From NCBI GenBank assembly GCA_021848325.1, contig JAJZUU010000012.1, positions 1 through 59,220 of the forward strand: a stretch of DNA of 59,220 nt. The letters are read 5' to 3'. Position 1 is the first letter of the stretch. Each line of letters opens with the position of its first letter. Source of the stretch: Pseudomonadota bacterium. Its GTDB lineage: Bacteria; Pseudomonadota; Gammaproteobacteria; Burkholderiales; JAJZUU01. This document shows positions 6,453-15,637 of the stretch, one piece after another. The position numbers and the translations under genes are program-made. The notes under the pieces were generated by a model. That model searched no databases. It saw only the letters and a list, made by a program, of their open reading frames with translations, and had not been told where the DNA came from.

Positions 6453-8675
6453 TCACCTTCCCAGCAGGGCCAATGCCCGCTGCGTCAGCAGATTGGCGTT
6501 CATGCCGTTCAGATCGAACAACTGGCCGGGGGTGGCCGCGGTCTCGCCGCGCTTCCAGCAAAAGACGTCCCGTTTTGGGGCGTTGCTGCGCAACAACACC
6601 GGCTCCAGGCTGGCGGACGGTCCGCCGCTCACGGCGAGTAGCGCGTCCGCACCGAACAGGCGGTCGAAGGCGTCGTCGTCCATGAATCGGCCGTCCGGCT
6701 GGGACACGGTGTCCCAGGACACGTCGCTCGGGCGGTACAGGCGGCGCGGGTTCACCACCGAGACGATGCGCACGCCGGTGCCGTGCTGGGCCAGGGCCTG
6801 GGCCGCTTCGAACACCGGCAGCAGCATCATGTCGCCCACCACCGCGAACACCACCCGGCCCTTTCCTTCCGACTCGTGCAGGACGATGGCGCCCTCCTCC
6901 ACGGCGCGGCGCCCCTGCTCCAGGGTGGTGCGCACCGGCAGGGGGCTCTTGGAGGCGGTGATGACGATCCCCTTGTTGTAACTGCCCAGGGCCCATTGGT
7001 AGGCCGTCTGGATCATGTTGGCGTCCACCGGGAACAGGGTGTGGACGTTGCCGTTGCGCACCATGGCGGCAAAATAGGCCTCGATCTCGGGGCGCTGGTG
7101 GGTCCAGCCGTTGCGCCCCTGCTCCAGCGCGCCCGCAGTGAACAGGGTCACCGTGCTGGGGGTCTTGCGCCGCAGTTCCGCCATGCCCTGGGTCACGGTC
7201 TGCCAGATGGGAAGGCCGTTGACGGCGAACGACTCGTAGGAGCACCACAGGCTGCGCCCGCCGAACAGGGACACCGCCGCCGCCAGGCCGGCGCAGGCAT
7301 CCTCGTTGAGGGGTTCGTAGACCTGGCCGCCGGGCCCCTGGAAGTACAGCTCGTCCAGCGTCGGGTGGCGGATGGTCAGGGCCTGGTTGATGTTGGCCAT
7401 GGCGGAGGCCTCGTTGCCGTCCGCGTTGGTGACCAGGAAGCGCGAGTCGCGCTTGCCGACCGCGGCCGCCACCTCGCCGAAGGCGGTGGTGGGCACCCTG
7501 TTCTCTTTGCCCACCGGGTATTCGGTCAGCGGCAGCGTGCCGAGCTCGGGAATAGCCAGTTCGAACTCGGTCACCACCGTCTTGACGGCGGGCCCGCCGC
7601 CGGCGCGCCGGAAGTTCTCGCGCGCCAGCTCCCACGCGCGGAGCGGCAGGGCGCGGCGCTGCAGCCCGCTCTTGATGTCTTCGCTCTCCAGGGTGTGATG
7701 CCCGTACAGGTTATGGGACTTGGACCCGGTGGCATGCACCCCCGCCCCCTTGAGCTGCTTCATGATGATCGCCGTCGGCTCGCCGTTGAGCGCCTGCTGC
7801 GCCGCGGCCGCCGCGGTGCGCAGCAGAAAGGCGGTGAATTCCATGCGCTTTTCCCAGGAGAACAGGGTGCTGTCCACGTATTCTCCGGGCTGGTTCCGGT
7901 CGTCGAAGTCCTTGGCGTTGACGATGTGCACGTTCTTGAAACCGTGGCCGCGCCAGTAGCCCAGCATGCGGTCGTTGTCCCAGGTGGAGACCATGCTGTG
8001 ATGCTCCTGGGAGTAGCCGTTCCACACCAGGATCGGCAGGAAGTTGGTGGCGTGGGGATAGGCGGTGCAAAAGTGCTGGAACGAGCTCATGATGTAGGGC
8101 TCGCCCAACCCCCCGTCGCCGATGGTCACCGGGAACAGCTTGCCGGGATGGAGCAGGGCGCCGGCCATGGCGAAGTGCTGCCCCTGCCCGAGCGGCCCCG
8201 CCGGCGCCAGCAGGCCGGGGATGGCGCCCGACAGGTGCCCCAGCAGCCCGTGGGTTTCGCGGAAACGCTCGCGCATGTCCTTTACCGAACGGATGCCCAT
8301 GTCTTCCAGGGAGGTGTCCAGGAACATGGCGCTGTAGAAACCCGGGGCATGATGCCCGACCTCGGTGACGATGTTGGTATGCCCCAGCATCACCATCGCC
8401 GCATAGGCGTCGGCGCTGCTGGCGAATCCTCCCGGGTGGCCGGAGGACTTGGCGCCGGTGACCTGCAGCGTCAAATAGCGCAGCGCGTCCGCCGCCAGCA
8501 GGGTCTGGTAGACCGCCCTCGCGTCGGCCGGGTCGGCGACGGCATGCACCGTTTCCGACAGGCACGCCCGATCCCCCAAACGCTCCAGGTCCGGCAGGGA
8601 CGGCGCAAAATACTGTATCCCCTGGCAAAAGGCGGGGATGCCCTCCATGTCGATTGCTTCAATTACCGCGCTCAT
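6453..8675 (-). CDS. Phosphoketolase/transketolase-like TPP enzyme
   Basis: This 740-residue protein is a thiamine-diphosphate enzyme of the transketolase/phosphoketolase group. The TPP motif runs from IGDGGLGEPY (about residue 183) to VWN some 30 residues later. Several pieces recall phosphoketolase rather than transketolase: a GHHAPGFYSAM stretch in place of the GHGGPALVAN motif, TGSKSHN in place of EGTFRSHQ, PLNEDACAG (about 455) in place of SEHQCEG, and a late NGWTHQRP followed by FPVDANMIQTA, as in the phosphoketolase FTHQDP and PPDAN stretches. Phosphoketolases cleave sugar phosphates to acetyl phosphate plus a shorter aldose phosphate. The ATG at 8675 has a GGAGAG ribosome site and is preferred to an upstream TTG. 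It sits between aceB and the DUF1537 gene, where a glyoxylate carboligase might be expected. Exact reaction unknown. Confidence 0.8.
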   Translation of the reverse strand: MSAVIEAIDMEGIPAFCQGIQYFAPSLPDLERLGDRACLSETVHAVADPADARAVYQTLLAADALRYLTLQVTGAKSSGHPGGFASSADAYAAMVMLGHTNIVTEVGHHAPGFYSAMFLDTSLEDMGIRSVKDMRERFRETHGLLGHLSGAIPGLLAPAGPLGQGQHFAMAGALLHPGKLFPVTIGDGGLGEPYIMSSFQHFCTAYPHATNFLPILVWNGYSQEHHSMVSTWDNDRMLGYWRGHGFKNVHIVNAKDFDDRNQPGEYVDSTLFSWEKRMEFTAFLLRTAAAAAQQALNGEPTAIIMKQLKGAGVHATGSKSHNLYGHHTLESEDIKSGLQRRALPLRAWELARENFRRAGGGPAVKTVVTEFELAIPELGTLPLTEYPVGKENRVPTTAFGEVAAAVGKRDSRFLVTNADGNEASAMANINQALTIRHPTLDELYFQGPGGQVYEPLNEDACAGLAAAVSLFGGRSLWCSYESFAVNGLPIWQTVTQGMAELRRKTPSTVTLFTAGALEQGRNGWTHQRPEIEAYFAAMVRNGNVHTLFPVDANMIQTAYQWALGSYNKGIVITASKSPLPVRTTLEQGRRAVEEGAIVLHESEGKGRVVFAVVGDMMLLPVFEAAQALAQHGTGVRIVSVVNPRRLYRPSDVSWDTVSQPDGRFMDDDAFDRLFGADALLAVSGGPSASLEPVLLRSNAPKRDVFCWKRGETAATPGQLFDLNGMNANLLTQRALALLGR

Positions 8676-8749
8676 CGTTCTCTCCAAGAAAATAGAGGCG
8701 TCCTGGGAATCGGCCTCGGGTATGTTTCACAATGCGGAATATTGATTCA

Positions 8750-8767
8750 CGTTGTGAGAAATGCTAC
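8750..8767. promoter_or_regulatory. Candidate regulator box upstream of the TPP enzyme gene
   Basis: This 18-bp stretch, CGTTGTGAGAAATGCTAC, matches CTTCGTGGTAAATGCTAC at 13665-13682 in 14 of 18 positions. Both lie upstream of leftward genes of the C2-acid cluster. A half match, TTTCACAA, lies 20-30 bp to its left and forms an imperfect dyad with TTGTGAGAAA. It suggests an internal promoter under the control shared with the glxR operon. Based on two to three sites only. Confidence 0.35.
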
Positions 8768-8823
8768 CAGACGTTCCCGGCGCACGCAACCGCTCGCCCC
8801 CATGGCGCCCCGGCGGGCGGGGA

Positions 8824-10425
8824 TCAGTCGAGATAGCTATATGCCGGCAGGGTAAGAAATTCGGTGAATGACGGATCGCCCACCAGGTCTTCGAACAGGC
8901 GGGCGGCGAGTGGGTACTTCCCGGCCTCGAAAGCGTCTTTTCCCAGGACGGCCCTTATCCTGTCCAGCTCCTCGGGGATCATGGCGCGCACCATCTCCAG
9001 CGTCACCCTGCGCCCGTCGTCGAGCACCCCGTGGCGGCTGTGAATCCATTGCCAGACCTGGGAGCGGGAGATCTCGGCGGTGGCCGCGTCCTCCATCAGG
9101 TGGTGAATCGGCACCGCGCCGCTGCCCGCCAGCCAAGCCCCCAGGTACCGGATGCCCACCCCGATGTTGGTGCGCAGCCCGCCTTCCGTGATCGGCCCGC
9201 GGGGCCCGAAGGCGAGCAGGTCCGCGGCGCTCACCGGCACGTCTTCCCGCTGCCCGTGGATCTGGTTGGCGCCCGGCATCGCCAGATCGAAGGCATCCAT
9301 GGCGGTTTGCACCAGGCCGGGATGGGCGACCCAGGTCCCGTCGTGACCGTCCGCCGCTTCCCGCTCCTTGTCCGCCCGCACCTTGGCCAACGCCGCGGCG
9401 TTGGCCTGCGGGTCGCCCTTGATCGGGATCTGCGCCGCCATGCCCCCCATGGCGTGGGCGTTGCGCCGGTGGCAGGTCCGGATCGCCAGCCGGGTATAGG
9501 CGTGCATGAAGGGGGCGGTCATGGTGACCAGCGCCCGGTCCGCCAAGACGAAGCCGGGATCGTTGCGGAACTTCTTGATGCAACTGAACAGGTAGTCCCA
9601 GCGCCCGCAATTCAGCCCGGCCGAGTGCTCCCGCAGCTCGTACAGGATCTCGTCCATCTCGAACGCGGCCAGCACGGTCTCGATCAGTACGGTGGCCTTG
9701 ATGGTCCCGGAGGGGATGCCCAGTTCCCGCTGGGCCAGCAGGAACACGTCGTTCCACAGGCGCGCCTCCAGGCGGCCTTCCAGCTTGGGCAGATAGAAAT
9801 AGGGGCCGCTGCCGCGCTCCAGCAGCGTCTTGGCGTTGTGGAAGAAGTACAGGCCGAAGTCGAACAGGCTGGCGGAGACGGGACGGCCGTCGACCAGCAG
9901 GTGTTTCTCCGTCAGGTGCCAGCCCCGGGGCCGCACGAACAGCACGGCGGTACGGGGATTCAGGACGTACTGCCTGCCCGCCGGGCTGACGTAACGGATG
10001 GTCCGGTCGACCGCGTCGCGCAGATTTACCTGCCCCTGCATCACGTTGTCCCAGGTCGGCGCCAGGGCGTCCTCGAGGTCGGCCATGAACACCTTGGCAC
10101 CGGAATTCAGACCGTTGATGATCATCTTGCGCTCGGCGGGGCCGGTCATCTCGACCCTCCGGTCCCGCAGTTCTTCCGGAACCACGGCGATGGTCCAGTC
10201 GCCGTTGCGCACCGCCTCGGTTTCCGCCAGGAAATCGGGGCGCGCGCCCAGGTCCAGTTGCGCCTGGCGCTCCGTCCGCCGTCTCAGCAGCGCCTCGCGC
10301 CGCCCCTCGAACGCGCGGCCCAGCTTGGCCACGAAGGCCAATGCCGCGGGGGTGAGGATGGCGGAAAAATCGGGGGACAGGGGGCCGACCACCTCGGCAC
10401 CCGGGACATCACCGGCCGTATTCAT
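8824..10425 (-). CDS. aceB: Malate synthase A
   Basis: This 533-residue protein condenses glyoxylate with acetyl-CoA to give malate. Length and sequence fit the A isoform (about 530 residues) rather than the 720-residue G isoform. Family landmarks include the [12 protein letters not shown] stretch, the [12 protein letters not shown] acidic motif near residue 115, [15 protein letters not shown], and the [12 protein letters not shown] stretch, closing with the AYSYLD tail typical of malate synthase A. The ATG at 10425 has an AGAGG ribosome site and overlaps the glxK stop by 4 bp (ATGA), so translation is probably coupled. In this cluster it uses glyoxylate made by GlcDEF; no isocitrate lyase gene is present nearby. 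Confidence 0.95.
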   Translation of the reverse strand: MNTAGDVPGAEVVGPLSPDFSAILTPAALAFVAKLGRAFEGRREALLRRRTERQAQLDLGARPDFLAETEAVRNGDWTIAVVPEELRDRRVEMTGPAERKMIINGLNSGAKVFMADLEDALAPTWDNVMQGQVNLRDAVDRTIRYVSPAGRQYVLNPRTAVLFVRPRGWHLTEKHLLVDGRPVSASLFDFGLYFFHNAKTLLERGSGPYFYLPKLEGRLEARLWNDVFLLAQRELGIPSGTIKATVLIETVLAAFEMDEILYELREHSAGLNCGRWDYLFSCIKKFRNDPGFVLADRALVTMTAPFMHAYTRLAIRTCHRRNAHAMGGMAAQIPIKGDPQANAAALAKVRADKEREAADGHDGTWVAHPGLVQTAMDAFDLAMPGANQIHGQREDVPVSAADLLAFGPRGPITEGGLRTNIGVGIRYLGAWLAGSGAVPIHHLMEDAATAEISRSQVWQWIHSRHGVLDDGRRVTLEMVRAMIPEELDRIRAVLGKDAFEAGKYPLAARLFEDLVGDPSFTEFLTLPAYSYLD

Positions 10426-11600
10426 GGATAGACCTCTCTATGCGTTATCCGGCGAGGAAAAGACCCGCTTCCGCGGGACTCCAGCAGGCGCGCCAACTGC
10501 TCCATGCTGTCCGCCAGCAGCCCGGCCCCTTCGGCCATGGTCCGCTCCAGGGTGTCCGGGCCGAAGGCGATGGAAAAGCAACCCTGGAAATGGCGGGCGA
10601 AATCGGGCAGGCTGCCGCGATCGAGCGAGCCCGACACCAGGGTGACCGGCACCCCCATGCGGGCCGCCCGGGCCGCGACCACCATCGGCACCTTGCCCTG
10701 GAGGGTCTGCGCGTCGCTGCGGCCCTCCCCGGTCACCACCCAATCCGTCTCGCGCAGGGCCGCGTCCATCCCCATCAGCTCGCACACCACCTCGGCCCCG
10801 GAACGGATGCTGGCGCCGAGCAGGGCGAAGCCGTAGCCCAGGCCGCCCGCCGCCCCGGTCCCCGGCGCGGTGGACAGCGGGCCGCCGTACCAGGCGTCGC
10901 ACAGCGCGGCCAGGTGTCGCAGCCGGCCGTCGATCTCCGCCGCTTCCCCGGGCGCCACGCCCTTTTGCGGGCCGAACACGGCGGTCGCCCCCAGCGGGCC
11001 GCACAGGGGATTGACCACGTCCGCCATCAGGGTGATGCGGCACGCCTTGAGCCTCCGGTCCAGCCCGGAAAGGTCCACCCGCACCAGGCGGGCCAGGCCA
11101 CTCGGGCTGGGGTGGACCGGCTGGCCGGCTTGGTCCAGCAGCCGCGCGCCGAGGGCCGCCAGCACCCCGCTGCCGCCGTCGTTGGTGCTGCTGCCGCCGA
11201 GGCCGATCATGAAGTCCCGGATGCCCTGGTCCAGGCAGTGACGCACCAACTCCCCCAGGCCCAGGGTGGTGCGCTGCGCCACTTCGGCGGGCAGCGGCAG
11301 GGTCAGGCCCACCACCTGCGCCGCCTCCAGTACCGCCACCGGTCCCTCCCCCCGGTCGAGGACGCCGTAGGCCGCGGTCACGGGCCGGCCGTCGGCCCCG
11401 CTCACCGCAAGCTGCAGCCGTTGCCCTTCGGTCGCGGCCAGCACCGCGTCCAGGGTGCCCTCGCCGCCGTCCGCCATGGGCATCAGGTGGATCTCGGCCC
11501 CCGGCCACACGCGCCGGAGGCCGCGCGCCATGGCCTCGGCCGCCTCGGGCGCGGAGAGGGAGCCCTTGAAGGAATCGGGGCAGAGCAGGACGGTGGTCAA
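10422..11600 (-). CDS. glxK: Glycerate 2-kinase (GarK/GlxK family)
   Basis: This 392-residue protein phosphorylates D-glycerate to 2-phosphoglycerate, feeding glyoxylate carbon into lower glycolysis. The N-terminal [18 protein letters not shown] and [14 protein letters not shown] are signatures of the GarK/GlxK family. [13 protein letters not shown] follows near residue 130, and the later [12 protein letters not shown] and [16 protein letters not shown] stretches are also family-typical. The start is TTG at 11600 with GAGG five bases upstream; no ATG gives the conserved N-terminus. It lies 19 bp after hprA and overlaps aceB by 4 bp. A second kinase-type gene (DUF1537) lies downstream in the cluster. 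Confidence 0.95.
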   Translation of the reverse strand: MTTVLLCPDSFKGSLSAPEAAEAMARGLRRVWPGAEIHLMPMADGGEGTLDAVLAATEGQRLQLAVSGADGRPVTAAYGVLDRGEGPVAVLEAAQVVGLTLPLPAEVAQRTTLGLGELVRHCLDQGIRDFMIGLGGSSTNDGGSGVLAALGARLLDQAGQPVHPSPSGLARLVRVDLSGLDRRLKACRITLMADVVNPLCGPLGATAVFGPQKGVAPGEAAEIDGRLRHLAALCDAWYGGPLSTAPGTGAAGGLGYGFALLGASIRSGAEVVCELMGMDAALRETDWVVTGEGRSDAQTLQGKVPMVVAARAARMGVPVTLVSGSLDRGSLPDFARHFQGCFSIAFGPDTLERTMAEGAGLLADSMEQLARLLESRGSGSFPRRITHREVYP

Positions 11601-11619
11601 CAGGGCCTCGGCTATTCCG

Positions 11620-12570
11620 CTACGCCACCGTGTTTTGCGGCGCGCCGCGCACGAAGGCTTCGACGTTGTCGATCAACTGGTCCGCCAGGATCTGCATCGC
11701 TTCGCGGCTGGACCATGCCACGTGGGGCGTCAGGATGAGATTCGGCAGGTCCAGTTCCAGCAGGGGGTTGCCCTCCCGGGGCGGCTCCACCGCCAGCACG
11801 TCCAGCCCGGCCCCGGCGACAAGGCCCCACTGCAGCGCGTACATCAGGGCATTCTCGTCCACCAGGCCGCCGCGTGCGGTGTTGATCAGCAGGGCATGGC
11901 GCCGCATCAGCATGAACTCGGGCGTACCGATCATGTGGCGGGTCTCGTCGGTCAGCGGGCAGTGCAGGGTGATGACGTCGGACGCCTGCAGCGCCTCGGC
12001 AAAGTCGGTGTAGCCCGGGCGCGTCCGGGCGGCCCCTTTGTGTTCGGCCAGCAACACCCGCATGCCGAAGGCCCCGGCCAGTTCCGCGACCGCGTTTCCC
12101 AGGGCGCCGTGACCGAACACCCCCAGGGTGCTGCCGTGCAAATCGTAAATGGGATGGGTGAACAGGCAGAACCGGCTGGACTGCTGCCACAAGCCCTGTT
12201 GCAGGTCGGCGCGGTAGGCGAGCAGGTTGCGGCGCAGCGCCAGGACCAGGGCAAACACGTGCTCCGGCACCGCATGCAGCGCGTAATTGCGGATGTTCGC
12301 GACCCGGATGCCGTGCTCGTGGCAGTAGGCGAGGTCGATGTTGTCGGTGCCGGTGGCGGCGACGGCGATCATCTTCAGGTGCGGCAGTTGGGACAACAGG
12401 TCGGCGCGCAGCACCACCTTGTTGCTGATGGCGATGGTGGCGTCCCGCAGCCGCTCCACCACTTCGTCCGGCGCGGTGGCCGCATATTCCCGCCATTCAT
12501 GGACGAACCCCGGGCTTCTCAGGTTGGCGGCCAGGCTGTCCCGGTCGAGAAAAACGATGGTGTGTGTCAT
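11620..12570 (-). CDS. hprA: D-2-hydroxyacid dehydrogenase, probable hydroxypyruvate/glyoxylate reductase
   Basis: This 316-residue protein is an NAD(P)-dependent D-2-hydroxyacid dehydrogenase, most likely reducing hydroxypyruvate to D-glycerate and perhaps glyoxylate to glycolate. The nucleotide-binding loop is GVFGHGALGNAVAE (about 150). The catalytic Arg lies in NTARGGLVDE (about 231), and the catalytic His in TPHVAWSSREA (about 281). The N-terminal substrate domain includes VAATGTDNID. The ATG at 12570 follows a GGGGG ribosome site; an earlier in-frame ATG at 12585 would add five residues. It sits between glxR and glxK, which supports a glycerate role over other members of the broad family. 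Confidence 0.88.
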   Translation of the reverse strand: MTHTIVFLDRDSLAANLRSPGFVHEWREYAATAPDEVVERLRDATIAISNKVVLRADLLSQLPHLKMIAVAATGTDNIDLAYCHEHGIRVANIRNYALHAVPEHVFALVLALRRNLLAYRADLQQGLWQQSSRFCLFTHPIYDLHGSTLGVFGHGALGNAVAELAGAFGMRVLLAEHKGAARTRPGYTDFAEALQASDVITLHCPLTDETRHMIGTPEFMLMRRHALLINTARGGLVDENALMYALQWGLVAGAGLDVLAVEPPREGNPLLELDLPNLILTPHVAWSSREAMQILADQLIDNVEAFVRGAPQNTVA

Positions 12571-12588
12571 ATCAAAAACCCCCATTCG

Positions 12589-13467
12589 TCATAGCCCGCT
12601 CATGCGCTCCACCACCTTCACCACCGCCGCCGAATCGACCTCGCCGTCGCCGCTGCCGATCAGGGCATTCAGGTTCTGCATGACCAGCGCCGCGGCCGGC
12701 AGCGCCAGCCCCAGTTCGCGGGCGGTCTGCATCACGATATCGAGGTCCTTCTGGTGCAGCCGGGTCTTGAAGCCGGGCTTGAAGTCGTGGTCCAGCATGC
12801 GCTTGCCGTGCACCTCCAGGATCTTGCTGCCGGCGAAGCCCCCCAACAGGGCGTCGCGCACCTTGCCCGGGTCCACCCCGTTTTTGCGGGCGAAGGTGAG
12901 CGCCTCGGCCACTCCCTGGATGGTGACCGCCACCACGATCTGGTTGCAGGCCTTCGCCACCTGGCCGGCGCCGTTGTCGCCGATGTGGACGATGTTCTTG
13001 CCCAGCGCCTCGAACAGCGGTTTCACCCGCAAGAACACCTCCGCCTTGCCACCCACCATGATGGAGAGGATGGCGTTGACCGCCCCCACGTCCCCGCCGG
13101 ACACCGGGGCGTCCAGCATCTCCACGCCGTTGGCCGCCAGTTCCCGGGCCATGAACCGGGTCGCCGCGGGGGAAATGGTGCTCATGTCCACCACCACCGA
13201 GCCGGGCCTCGCGCCGTGGATCACCCCCTCCGCGCCCAGGATGACCTGCTCCACGTCCGGGGTGTCGGACACCATGACGATGGTCACCTCGGCGCCTTCC
13301 GCCGCTTCCCGCGGGCTGGTGCAGGCGGTGGCCCCCGCCTGCATCAGCGGCTGCATGGTTTCCGGCCGGCGCCCGTAGACCCGGAGCCGGTGCCCCGCCT
13401 TCAGCAGGTTGAGGGCCATGGGGCGGCCCATGATGCCCAGCCCGATAAACCCGACATCGATTGCCAT
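12589..13467 (-). CDS. glxR: 2-hydroxy-3-oxopropionate (tartronate semialdehyde) reductase
   Basis: This 292-residue beta-hydroxyacid dehydrogenase reduces tartronate semialdehyde to D-glycerate with NAD(P)H. The N-terminal nucleotide loop GFIGLGIMGRPMA, the substrate motif DAPVSGGDVGA (about 118-128), the catalytic Lys in GQVAKACNQ (about 171) and the late GFKTRLHQKDLDI closely follow the GarR/GlxR pattern and its usual length of 292-296. The ATG at 13467 has an AAGGA ribosome site; the open frame upstream is not conserved. As first gene of the leftward operon it sets the theme, yet no glyoxylate carboligase, which would make its substrate, is present. Related 3-hydroxyisobutyrate or threonate dehydrogenases are the main alternatives. 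Confidence 0.9.
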   Translation of the reverse strand: MAIDVGFIGLGIMGRPMALNLLKAGHRLRVYGRRPETMQPLMQAGATACTSPREAAEGAEVTIVMVSDTPDVEQVILGAEGVIHGARPGSVVVDMSTISPAATRFMARELAANGVEMLDAPVSGGDVGAVNAILSIMVGGKAEVFLRVKPLFEALGKNIVHIGDNGAGQVAKACNQIVVAVTIQGVAEALTFARKNGVDPGKVRDALLGGFAGSKILEVHGKRMLDHDFKPGFKTRLHQKDLDIVMQTARELGLALPAAALVMQNLNALIGSGDGEVDSAAVVKVVERMSGL

Positions 13468-13644
13468 CGTCTTCCTTCTTGCGGCAGTTTGGTATGGGGC
13501 CGCTGGTTGGCGGAGGGTGTCACTCAATAGACCCGCCGCAACCAGAGCGGTAGCGAAAACCAGAATAGGAGCGTGCTCCAGCCGATCTTCCAACCGCAGC
13601 CAAAGGGAACCCGACCGGACTTTGTTGCCAACGCTGATTTTTCA

Positions 13645-13682
13645 CATCGTGGTAACCGCTTCTGCTTCGTGGTAAATGCTAC
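13645..13682. promoter_or_regulatory. Direct-repeat operator candidate upstream of glxR
   Basis: The word TCGTGGTAA occurs at 13647-13655 and again at 13667-13675, exactly 20 bp (two helical turns) apart. The second copy sits in CTTCGTGGTAAATGCTAC, which is repeated in similar form upstream of the TPP enzyme gene. The 356-bp gap 13468-13823 separates glxR from the divergent CBS-domain gene and also holds a 12-bp palindrome, CGCGGATCCGCG, at 13744-13755 and a possible -10 (TACAAT) at 13764-13769. No gene is seen in the gap. Confidence 0.45.
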
Positions 13683-13823
13683 CCCCGTGCCGGACGGAGA
13701 TCAAGCGTTTCGACAAATGGTGCCCGTTACCGCGATCCCACCCCGCGGATCCGCGCAATGGCGGTACAATGTCACGGGTTTCAGGAAACCCTGAGCCCCA
13801 ACATTCGGAAACGGAAGCCCGCC

Positions 13824-14279
13824 ATGACCGCCGCCGCCATCATGCAGTCCCAGCCCGTCACGCTTCGGCACGACGACACCATCTCCCGCGCCCTGGATAT
13901 GCTCCTCAGCCATCGGGTGGCGAATTTCCCGGTGGTGGACGGGGAGGGGCGCTTCATCGGCCAATTCGGTACCCATTGCCTGCTCGGGTTGCTGCTGCCC
14001 AAGGCGGCGATCCTGGAGGAAGGCCTGGAAGACCTCGCCTTTCTCGGGGAAGGGGGGGACCAACTGCGCGAGCGGCTGCGGGATATCCGGGAGGAGCCCG
14101 TCGGCAGGCACGTGAACTTCGCGACCCCGGTGATCCAGCCGGAGGCCCCCTTGATGGAAACCGTGCTCCTGGCATACCGCCACAACGCCGCGCTGCCGGT
14201 GGTGGACGAGCCTTCCGGCAGGCTCGTGGGCACCATCTCGCCGTGGGACTTGCTTGCCGTGATCGGCGCCAAGGACTAG
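13824..14279 (+). CDS. CBS-domain pair protein
   Basis: This 151-residue protein consists of two CBS domains, small modules that usually bind adenine nucleotides and regulate a partner. The first covers roughly residues 5-55 (VTLRHDDTISRALDML, then NFPVVDGEGRFIGQF). The second covers about 95-150 (VIQPEAPLMETVLLAYRHN, then LPVVDEPSGRLVGTIS). No catalytic domain is attached. The ATG at 13824 has GGAAG eight bases upstream; a longer frame upstream lacks similarity. It ends 9 bp before the carrier gene, so the two are very likely co-transcribed, and the CBS protein may sense energy state to gate the carrier. That link is inference from position. Confidence 0.85.
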   Translation: MTAAAIMQSQPVTLRHDDTISRALDMLLSHRVANFPVVDGEGRFIGQFGTHCLLGLLLPKAAILEEGLEDLAFLGEGGDQLRERLRDIREEPVGRHVNFATPVIQPEAPLMETVLLAYRHNAALPVVDEPSGRLVGTISPWDLLAVIGAKD

Positions 14280-14288
14280 GACTAGGCC

Positions 14289-15632
14289 ATGCACGGTCAC
14301 GCCGGCACCGCCTCCACCGCGCTTTTCGGCTGGGACCCCCTGTGGGTCGCCACGATCCTGTTCATCGCCGCCTACGCCTTGATCATGAGCGAGAAGGTCA
14401 ACCGGGCGGTCGTGTCGCTGCTCGGGGCCGGCCTCATGATCCTGCTCGGCGTCCTCAACCAGCAGGCGGCGCTGCGCGGGATCGACTTCAACACCCTCGG
14501 TCTGCTCACCGGCATGATGGTCATCGTCGCCATCACCCGCAAGTCCGGGGTGTTCCAGTACGTGGCCATCTGGTCCGCCAAGAAGGTGAACGCCCGCCCC
14601 TTGGGCATCCTGCTCATGCTGTCCGGGATCACCGCCCTGCTTTCCGCCCTGCTGGACAACGTTACCACGGTGCTGCTGATCGCGCCGGTGACCCTGCTGA
14701 TCACCGAGGAACTGAAGGTCAGGCCCTATCCCTACCTGTTCGGCATCATCCTGGCCTCCAATATCGGCGGCACCGCCACCCTGATCGGCGATCCGCCCAA
14801 CATCATGATCGGCTCGGCCACCGGCTTGAGCTTCAACGACTTCCTTCTCAACCTGGCGCCGATCGTGGCGCTGATCATGGCAACGACCCTGGTCCCGATC
14901 TGCCTGATTTGGCGCAGGGACCTGACGGCAACGGAAGGGGCCAGGCAGCGCATCATGGGGTTCAATGAGCGGGAGGCGATCACCAACCCGCGTCTGCTCA
15001 AACAGGCCCTGACGGTGCTGGCCCTGGTCGTCGCCGGTTTCGTGCTGGCCCATCCGTTGCACCTGGAGCCGGCCACCGTCGCCATGTCCGGCGCGGCGCT
15101 GCTGATGTTGCTGGAAAATCTGGGGCGCGACGGGGAACATCAGTCGAAAAGCGTGCACGGCTCGTTCGCCGAGGTGGAATGGGTCACCATCTTCTTCTTC
15201 GTGGGCCTGTTCGTGGTGGTTTACGGCATCGAACAGGCGGGGCTCATCAAGCGGATGGCGGACGCCCTGGTCCACGCCACCCGCGGCGATCTGAAGGTGA
15301 GCGCAATGGCGGTGCTGTGGGGTTCCGCGGTGCTGTCGGCGCTGGTGGACAACATCCCGTTCGTGGCCACCATGATCCCCCTCATCAAGTCCATGGCGCC
15401 CGTCTTCGGCGGGGCGGAGCACCTGCGGCCCCTGTGGTGGTCGTTGAGCCTGGGCGCTTGCCTCGGCGGCAACGGAACGCTGATCGGCGCCTCGGCCAAC
15501 CTGGTGGTGGCCGGTTTCGCGGACCGCGCCGGGCACCCCATCCGCTTCCTGCCGTTCATGCTGACGGCGTTTCCGTTGATGCTGCTGTCGATCGCCATCA
15601 GCAGCGTCTACATCTATCTGCGCTATCTGTAG
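14289..15632 (+). CDS. ArsB/NhaD-type inner-membrane ion transporter
   Basis: This 447-residue membrane protein has about 11 hydrophobic segments and belongs to the ion transporter superfamily that includes ArsB, NhaD and the eukaryotic P protein. Two internal repeats each carry the family motif: LLDNVTTVLLIAP with NIGGTATLIGDPPNI in the first half, and LVDNIPFVATMIPL with CLGGNGTLIGASANLV in the second. Members exchange Na+ for H+ or export arsenite and some carry dicarboxylates, so the substrate is open. No arsenic genes lie nearby. It follows the CBS protein by 9 bp and ends 5 bp from the convergent mmsA gene. Confidence 0.85.
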   Translation: MHGHAGTASTALFGWDPLWVATILFIAAYALIMSEKVNRAVVSLLGAGLMILLGVLNQQAALRGIDFNTLGLLTGMMVIVAITRKSGVFQYVAIWSAKKVNARPLGILLMLSGITALLSALLDNVTTVLLIAPVTLLITEELKVRPYPYLFGIILASNIGGTATLIGDPPNIMIGSATGLSFNDFLLNLAPIVALIMATTLVPICLIWRRDLTATEGARQRIMGFNEREAITNPRLLKQALTVLALVVAGFVLAHPLHLEPATVAMSGAALLMLLENLGRDGEHQSKSVHGSFAEVEWVTIFFFVGLFVVVYGIEQAGLIKRMADALVHATRGDLKVSAMAVLWGSAVLSALVDNIPFVATMIPLIKSMAPVFGGAEHLRPLWWSLSLGACLGGNGTLIGASANLVVAGFADRAGHPIRFLPFMLTAFPLMLLSIAISSVYIYLRYL

Positions 15633-15637
15633 GGGCG

